A stretch of DNA of 16,764 nucleotides from UBA9410 sp036123585 (lineage in GTDB: Bacteria; Actinomycetota; Acidimicrobiia; Acidimicrobiales; MedAcidi-G1). The notes under the pieces are model-generated. The model was not told the origin of the DNA and searched no databases. It worked only from the letters and a program-made list of their open reading frames with translations. Numbering within the stretch: the stretch's first letter is position 1; each line of letters starts with the position of its first letter. The stretch lies in contig JAZADN010000036.1 in assembly GCA_036123585.1 (NCBI GenBank), positions 1 to 16,764 of the forward strand. The letters run 5' to 3'. This document shows, in pieces, positions 13,197 through 16,764 of the stretch. Both the position numbers and the translations under genes were made by a program.

Positions 13197-14201
13197 CTAT
13201 CGACCGGCCCGATCCTCCCGACGGGCCAGTTCGGCGGCCACAGCCTCCTCCAACAGCGGAAGCGACTCGGCCAGCGCCCTGTCGTGGCCATAGGCGTCGA
13301 CGAGCGACAGCACGTCGCCACGGGCGGCCACGTCCGGATCGGCCCCACCAACCACCACCAGCAGGGGAACGGCCGCTGCCGCGGCGTATGCCTCCACCCC
13401 ACCGACGACCTTGCCCTCGTAGCTGGTGGCATCCAGCCAGCCCTCGCCGGTGACCACCAGGTCGACGTCGCGCAGGTGGACGTCGAGGCCGACCTCCTCG
13501 GCCACCAGGTCGAAGCCGTCGACCAACTCGGCGCCGGCCGCAGCCAGGCCACCGGCCAGGCCACCGGCCGCCCCGGCCCGAGGCATGGTCGACACGTCCA
13601 CGCCATGGCGTTCGAAGTACACCTGGGCCAGGCGTTCGAGGCGGCCTGTCAGCATCCGGACCTGGGCCGGTGTGGCCCCCTTCTGGGGTCCGAACACTTC
13701 CGCCGCGTCGGTGAAAGGGGTGCGTACGTCGCAGGCCACCAGCAGTTCCACGCCCCGGTAGCGATCGAGCGGACCCATGGCTTCGAGCGCCCCGAGGCCC
13801 CCGTCGGTGGTGGCCGAGCCGCCGACGCCGACGATCACCCGGAGGGCGCCGGTCTCCACGGCATGACGGACCAGTTCGCCGACCCCGGCTGTGGTGGCGT
13901 CCAGCGGACGGTTGCCGTCGGCCCCGCCGGCCAGGACCAGACCAGACGCCTGCGCCATCTCGACCACCGCTGTTCCGTCGACCAGACGCCAGCCAGCCTC
14001 CACCGGATCGCCCAGCGGACCGGTGACCGTGGTGGTGCGGTCGGGCCCGCCGAGCGCGTCGAGTAGTCCCTCGCCTCCGTCGGCCATGGGCAACTCGACA
14101 GCGGTACCCCCGCATGAGGCCACGGCACGGGCGACCGCTGCGGCAACCTCGGCAGCAGAGGCGGTGCCGCGGAACTTGTCGGGGGCGGCTAACACCTTCA
14201 C
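13197..14201 (-). CDS. glxK: Glycerate kinase, GlxK/GarK type
   Basis: 334-residue enzyme phosphorylating D-glycerate with ATP, giving 2-phosphoglycerate in the GarK/GlxK family. Landmarks: APDKFRGTASAAEVA (6-20), LPMADGGEGLLDAL (37-50), the glycine-rich GVGGSATTDGGLG (125-137), ACDVRTPF (156-163), FGPQKGA (170-176) and AGAAGGLAGGL near 209-219. It is about 40 residues shorter than the commonest members (near 380), but all blocks are present and in order, so I read it as a compact functional form. The start is a GTG at 14201 with GGGAT upstream; a second GTG follows two codons later. It lies between the LytR_C gene (46 bp) and the cysO-like gene (10 bp). Confidence 0.92.
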   Translation of the reverse strand: MKVLAAPDKFRGTASAAEVAAAVARAVASCGGTAVELPMADGGEGLLDALGGPDRTTTVTGPLGDPVEAGWRLVDGTAVVEMAQASGLVLAGGADGNRPLDATTAGVGELVRHAVETGALRVIVGVGGSATTDGGLGALEAMGPLDRYRGVELLVACDVRTPFTDAAEVFGPQKGATPAQVRMLTGRLERLAQVYFERHGVDVSTMPRAGAAGGLAGGLAAAGAELVDGFDLVAEEVGLDVHLRDVDLVVTGEGWLDATSYEGKVVGGVEAYAAAAAVPLLVVVGGADPDVAARGDVLSLVDAYGHDRALAESLPLLEEAVAAELARREDRAGR

Positions 14202-14216
14202 CGGCGACTATCCCGT

Positions 14217-14232
14217 CCCGGGTGGTCCCGGG
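14217..14232 (-). other. CCCGGG-TGGT-CCCGGG hairpin between the LytR_C and glycerate kinase genes
   Basis: Two CCCGGG palindromes (14217-14222, 14227-14232) four bases apart can form a 6-bp stem ahead of the glycerate kinase ribosome site. No T tract follows on the minus strand, so a terminator is unlikely. It might modulate translation or mRNA decay within the unit, or be incidental. Confidence 0.3.
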
Positions 14233-14247
14233 GTCCGACGGATCCGG

Positions 14248-14883
14248 TCAGTCGCCCTGGATGGCCAGGTCGGAGCCGAGGATGATGATGATGTCAGCGT
14301 TCGCCACCCGGTCCTCGGCGTTGGCCGGCACGGCCAGCCCACCGGTCGGGACCTGGGTGAGGATGCTCGGATCCTCACCGAAATGCTCCTGGATGACCCG
14401 GGCGTCGCGGGCGTAGCCGGTCTTGTAGTAGATGCCACTGACCGACGTCTTGTCGGCGTTGGCCGGAGACTCCATGGCCCACCCGAGCGGGCTGAGCATG
14501 TCGGTGACCTTGCCCGCGGCGCCGGACACGCCGGATCCGTTGGCTACGAGCACCTTGACCTCGTTGGGGGCGTGGGTGGGCTCGGGCATGGGAGGAGCGG
14601 TCGTGGTGGGCGCTGCGGTGGTGGGCGTGGAAGCCGCCGTGGTCGGCGTGGCTGTCGATCCACCTGAGGACGCAGTCCCCGCATCGGGGTCACCGGTGGC
14701 CGGAGCCTCAGTGGTCGGGACGGGGGCGGCCGGGGCGGCGGGCTGGTCGGACGGACTGGAGTCGAGGCCCTTCCAGAGCAGGACCAGTCCGATGACGACG
14801 GCGACGCCGATCAGCAGGAAGGCCCGCGGCGCGGCCGCAGCATTGCTCGGTCCGAGGCCGCCGCGGCTGCGGGCGGCGCTCAT
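14248..14883 (-). CDS. Membrane-anchored LytR_C-domain protein (VirR-like)
   Basis: 211-residue single-pass protein. A short positively charged N-terminus is followed by a membrane helix at 21-37 (AFLLIGVAVVIGLVLLW), then a Pro/Ala/Thr-rich extracytoplasmic linker at 41-106, then a LytR_C domain from 108 (EVKVLVANGSGVSGAAGKV) to about 205. LytR_C domains occur at the ends of LytR-CpsA-Psr ligases and alone in actinobacterial envelope proteins such as mycobacterial VirR (Rv0431), linked to vesicle release and envelope integrity. No LCP catalytic domain is present. It overlaps the DUF3263 gene by four bases (ATGA), so the two are translationally coupled. The same pair, DUF3263 then LytR_C, is found as Rv0430-Rv0431. 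Envelope function is inferred from the family. Confidence 0.88.
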   Translation of the reverse strand: MSAARSRGGLGPSNAAAAPRAFLLIGVAVVIGLVLLWKGLDSSPSDQPAAPAAPVPTTEAPATGDPDAGTASSGGSTATPTTAASTPTTAAPTTTAPPMPEPTHAPNEVKVLVANGSGVSGAAGKVTDMLSPLGWAMESPANADKTSVSGIYYKTGYARDARVIQEHFGEDPSILTQVPTGGLAVPANAEDRVANADIIIILGSDLAIQGD

Positions 14884-15140
14884 CGGGTGCCGTCTTCTTC
14901 GACCACCCGTGGTTCGAGGCGGGCCTTGCGGCGACGATCACGCTGGCGCTGGAGGCGGCGCACGACTAGCGGGTCGTATGCCATGGCTTCAACGTCGTCG
15001 AGCAGCTCCCCAAGCAACTGGTAGTACCGGGTGGCCGACAACTCGAACCGTTCGCGAATCTGAACGTCCTTCGGCGAGGTAGCGGTCCACCACGACCGTT
15101 CAAAGTCCAAGATGTCTCTGTCTCGCTGCGTCAGTGCCAC
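14880..15140 (-). CDS. DUF3263 protein
   Basis: 86-residue soluble protein of the actinobacterial DUF3263 family: LTQRDRDILDFERSWW (3-18), RERFELSATRYYQLL (about 29-43), then DPLVVRRLQRQRDRRRKARLEPR at the basic C-terminus. The middle segment resembles a small helix-turn-helix and the tail is Arg-rich, so nucleic-acid binding is possible; no function is established. The GTG at 15140 was chosen because family members begin at this point; the next in-frame GTG (15158) would add six residues. GGAGG lies 12 bases before the chosen start, but see the promoter entry: the transcript may be leaderless. Confidence 0.85.
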   Translation of the reverse strand: MALTQRDRDILDFERSWWTATSPKDVQIRERFELSATRYYQLLGELLDDVEAMAYDPLVVRRLQRQRDRRRKARLEPRVVEEDGTR

Positions 15141-15146
15141 CCCGCG

Positions 15147-15175
15147 ATGATCCTCCACACCGGAGGGTGGTTCAA
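15147..15175 (-). promoter_or_regulatory. Candidate promoter of the DUF3263 - LytR_C - glycerate kinase - cysO unit
   Basis: TTGAAC (15175-15170) and GATCAT (15152-15147) on the minus strand are 17 bp apart, four of six matches each to the -35 and -10 consensus. Only six bases separate the -10 from the GTG at 15140, so transcription would start at the GTG itself. The competing view is a promoter further upstream with the GGAGG at 15157-15153 as ribosome site. Confidence 0.4.
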
Positions 15176-15183
15176 GTACCCCC

Positions 15184-15212
15184 CTGACCAGCCGCGTCTG
15201 CTCTTGTATCGT
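15184..15212 (+). promoter_or_regulatory. Candidate promoter of the PhyH dioxygenase gene
   Basis: CTGACC (15184-15189) and TATCGT (15207-15212) are 17 bp apart. The -10 ends eight bases before the ATG at 15221, so the mRNA would begin at or within a base or two of the start codon. No Shine-Dalgarno precedes this ATG, which agrees with leaderless translation. Confidence 0.45.
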
Positions 15213-15220
15213 CTGCCGCG

Positions 15221-16105
15221 ATGGGTGCCACGGCGGCCGGCGTGCTGAGCCCGGAGCAGGTCGAGCAGTATCGACGCGACGGCTACCTGCTCCTCGAGGA
15301 CGCCCTGACGCCGGAGCGCTTAACCGGCCTGCGTGCCGAGTTCTCCGAATGGGTGGAGGAGAGCCGCGCGCACGACGGTCCCTACGGCGAGACGTTCGAC
15401 CACCGTCCCCGGTTCGACGTCGAGCCCGGCCACTCCGCGAAGGCCCCTGCGTTGAGGCGGGTCGCGTCGCCGATCGAGGTCTCGGACCTCTATCTCGACG
15501 TGATGAGGGACAACCCGGCATTGGATGCTGTGTCCCAGTTGATCGGGCCGAACCTGCGGTTCCGGGAGTCGAAGGTCAACTCGAAACTGCCGGGGACAGC
15601 CACCCACCTGAAGTTCCACCAGGACCTGCCGTTTGGACCGCTGTCCAACGAGGACCTGGTGACGGTGCTGTTCCACCTCGACGACGTGGGTCCTGAAAAC
15701 GGACCGTTGGAAGTGGTGCCGGGCAGCCACCTCGGTCCAATGCACGAGCACTGGCACGACGGGGTGTTCACCGGGGCGGTCAGCACCGAGGTGGCGGCGT
15801 GGGCCAGGAAGCGGGCGGTGACGTGCTGTGCCCCGGCAGGCTCGGCCTGGCTGATGGACGGGCGGGTGCTGCACGGCTCAGCGCCCAACTTGTCGGACCG
15901 GCCACGGTCGTTGTTCATCGTCCAGTACTACGCGGAGGACGCGGTGCGCCTGGCCCCCAACCACCTACCCAACCGGTATGACGGCGACGTGGTGGCCGGG
16001 GTGGCCACCGGCCGGGTCCGGTGCTCGGACTACGAGGTGTCCGAACCGGAGATGCCCACCGCGGCCTCGTTCTTCGCCGTCCAAGCCGTCGGTGACGAGA
16101 GCTGA
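15221..16105 (+). CDS. Phytanoyl-CoA dioxygenase (PhyH)-family Fe(II)/2-oxoglutarate oxygenase
   Basis: 294-residue non-haem iron oxygenase of the PhyH family, which hydroxylates small molecules with O2 and 2-oxoglutarate. The N-terminus has the usual YRRDGYLLLEDALTPE (17-32). The iron triad is His133-x-Asp135 (KFHQDLPF) and His218 (VLHGSAPN); Arg229 (RPRSLFIVQY), 11 residues after the distal His, is the expected 2-oxoglutarate contact. PGSHLGPMHEHW (168-179) is the conserved turn between them. The substrate is unknown; the family includes ectoine hydroxylase and many uncharacterised enzymes, and no neighbour points to a pathway. Divergent from the DUF3263 gene across 80 bp. A short hairpin (CCGGT-CACG-ACCGG, 16106-16119) directly follows the stop. 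Confidence 0.9.
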   Translation: MGATAAGVLSPEQVEQYRRDGYLLLEDALTPERLTGLRAEFSEWVEESRAHDGPYGETFDHRPRFDVEPGHSAKAPALRRVASPIEVSDLYLDVMRDNPALDAVSQLIGPNLRFRESKVNSKLPGTATHLKFHQDLPFGPLSNEDLVTVLFHLDDVGPENGPLEVVPGSHLGPMHEHWHDGVFTGAVSTEVAAWARKRAVTCCAPAGSAWLMDGRVLHGSAPNLSDRPRSLFIVQYYAEDAVRLAPNHLPNRYDGDVVAGVATGRVRCSDYEVSEPEMPTAASFFAVQAVGDES

Positions 16106-16232
16106 CCGGTCACGACCGGGAAGAGACGACCCGAGAGCCCTTGTCGGTCTCGACCACCGGAGGCGGTCAGTACCCTGACAACGGCAGGGATCGCAGCGTG
16201 AGGCCATTTCGCGCTACGAAACTCGCCATCTC

Positions 16233-16309
16233 GCCCGGGTAGCTCAGTTGGTCAGAGCAGGCGCCTTGTAAGCGTCAGGTCGTCGGTTCGAATCCGACCC
16301 CGGGCTCCA
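16233..16309 (+). tRNA. trnT: tRNA-Thr (anticodon UGU), CCA encoded
   Basis: A complete 77-nt cloverleaf. The acceptor stem GCCCGGG (16233-16239) pairs with CCCGGGC (16299-16305). The D stem is GCTC/GAGC (16242-16245, 16255-16258). The anticodon stem GGCGC/GCGTC (16260-16264, 16272-16276, one G-U pair) surrounds the loop CTTGTAA with anticodon TGT at 16267-16269. The T arm is GTCGG-TTCGAAT-CCGAC. The discriminator base T at 16306 is followed by an encoded CCA (16307-16309). It reads ACA codons, which are rare in this GC-rich genome. It is the only RNA gene seen. Confidence 0.96.
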
Positions 16310-16403
16310 ACCCAGCGCGGATTCACCGGTCGATTCCGCCCCAGAGGCAGACCGTCGCGCGCGATGCTGGGGGCTCGGGCGGGGAACGGACCCTGCCTAT
16401 GGC

Positions 16404-16410
16404 GGGAGGA
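16404..16410 (+). promoter_or_regulatory. Shine-Dalgarno supporting a TTG start at 16418
   Basis: GGGAGGA lies seven bases before TTG at 16418 and decides that start; the ATG at 16399 is in another frame and the first in-frame ATG comes 19 codons later. Confidence 0.6.
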
Positions 16411-16417
16411 GTCCCAC

Positions 16418-16764
16418 TTGCAACGCTTCATCGAACGCTTCGGTGCCCTGTTCGGGGCCGTTTCGATCATCTGCATGATCGTCATGATGGCCATCGAGGG
16501 CGATCCACCGGATGTATCGGAAAAGACCACCGAGCAGGTCGTCGCCCACTGGGTGGACATGGGCGACGGGGCCTGGTTCGCCATGTGGTTGGGGATCCTC
16601 ATGGGGATTCTCATGCTGCTCTGGGGGCTCTGGACCAGCAACGCCCTCCGGGAACGAGGGGTGACCCTCCTGGCCCCCACTGCAGCCTTGGGAACCGTCT
16701 GCATGGCCGCCGGCATGGCCATGGACTCCGCTTCCCGGCTCGCCCTCCTTGACGCCGCCGAGCA
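16418..16764 (+). CDS. Small multi-pass membrane protein of unknown function, N-terminal part
   Basis: 115 codons are visible before the right edge, with no stop. Three hydrophobic segments are seen: about 8-26 (FGALFGAVSIICMIVMMAI), 52-72 (AWFAMWLGILMGILMLLWGLW) and 82-102. Between the first two is a charged loop (residues 28-50, EKTTEQVVAHWVDMGDG). The opening ERFGALFGAVS and the loop, with a pattern like EQVVAHW followed by a membrane segment, resemble uncharacterised actinobacterial membrane proteins with four or more helices. The start is TTG at 16418, justified by its GGGAGGA ribosome site. It follows tRNA-Thr by 108 bp, a stretch in which I see no other gene. Many Met codons in the helices are notable but common in such proteins. 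No function can be given. Confidence 0.7.
   Translation, partial: MQRFIERFGALFGAVSIICMIVMMAIEGDPPDVSEKTTEQVVAHWVDMGDGAWFAMWLGILMGILMLLWGLWTSNALRERGVTLLAPTAALGTVCMAAGMAMDSASRLALLDAAE

Noticed and set aside
12557..13453. 298-residue plus-strand open frame covering the CIRCE region
   Set aside because: Overlaps groEL start, the CIRCE element and the cysO-like gene in antisense; no motif.
14217..14232. CCCGGG hairpin as an intrinsic terminator
   Set aside because: No T tract follows and the downstream gene is only 16 bases away, so termination here is unlikely; kept only as a structural feature.
16252..16722. 156-residue minus-strand open frame at the right end
   Set aside because: Its C-terminus is the antisense of tRNA-Thr (GRIRTDDL artefact) and the rest is the reverse of a plausible membrane protein with a good ribosome site.

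Overview
The window looks like ordinary chromosome from a high-GC actinobacterium, most plausibly an uncultured Acidimicrobiia-type lineage. The evidence is dense GC-rich coding with GTG and TTG starts, a DUF3263 + LytR_C gene pair, a CysO-type sulfur carrier, HemQ, a groEL without an adjacent groES under a CIRCE element, and Ala/Pro/Thr-rich linkers in exported proteins. The lineage is inferred from gene content; there is no rRNA to confirm it. I see no insertion sequence, phage, CRISPR or integration site.

Layout. (1) 1-3699, minus strand: the N-terminus of a glycine-betaine/ProX-like lipoprotein (cut by the window edge), and upstream of it a three-gene unit: an M20 amidohydrolase followed by two coupled oligopeptide ABC ATPases (DppD-like, DppF-like) with no permease in the window. 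A hairpin after the DppF-like gene probably ends that unit. (2) 3700-4533: a 274-bp gap with no recognisable gene, then a GNAT acetyltransferase (minus), divergent from (3) a PAC2-family gene (plus, 4534-5403), whose stop codon overlaps that of a convergent NUDIX gene. (4) 10977-5400, minus: a tight directon fdhD, hemQ, larE, glnD, NUDIX with 19-45 bp gaps. These cover cofactor sulfuration (FdhD, LarE), haem synthesis (HemQ) and nitrogen signalling (GlnD). (5) 12726-11110, minus: groEL with a clean CIRCE operator upstream and a GC hairpin terminator downstream. (6) 15140-12908, minus: DUF3263, LytR_C/VirR-like, glycerate kinase, CysO-like sulfur carrier. (7) 15221-16764, plus: a PhyH-family dioxygenase, tRNA-Thr(UGU) with encoded CCA, and the start of a small membrane protein.

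The most interesting observation is that the CysO-like carrier ends in Gly-Gly-Cys rather than Gly-Gly. It thus looks like a genetically encoded form of the CysO-cysteine adduct, and would need a JAMM/Mec-type peptidase to expose the active GG end. Other points worth checking are the NUDIX protein (paired substitutions in the Nudix box, duplicated tail), a LarE with the three cysteines expected of an iron-sulfur type enzyme, and a compact divergent promoter pair that may give two leaderless transcripts. I did not find a convincing wholly new multi-gene system.
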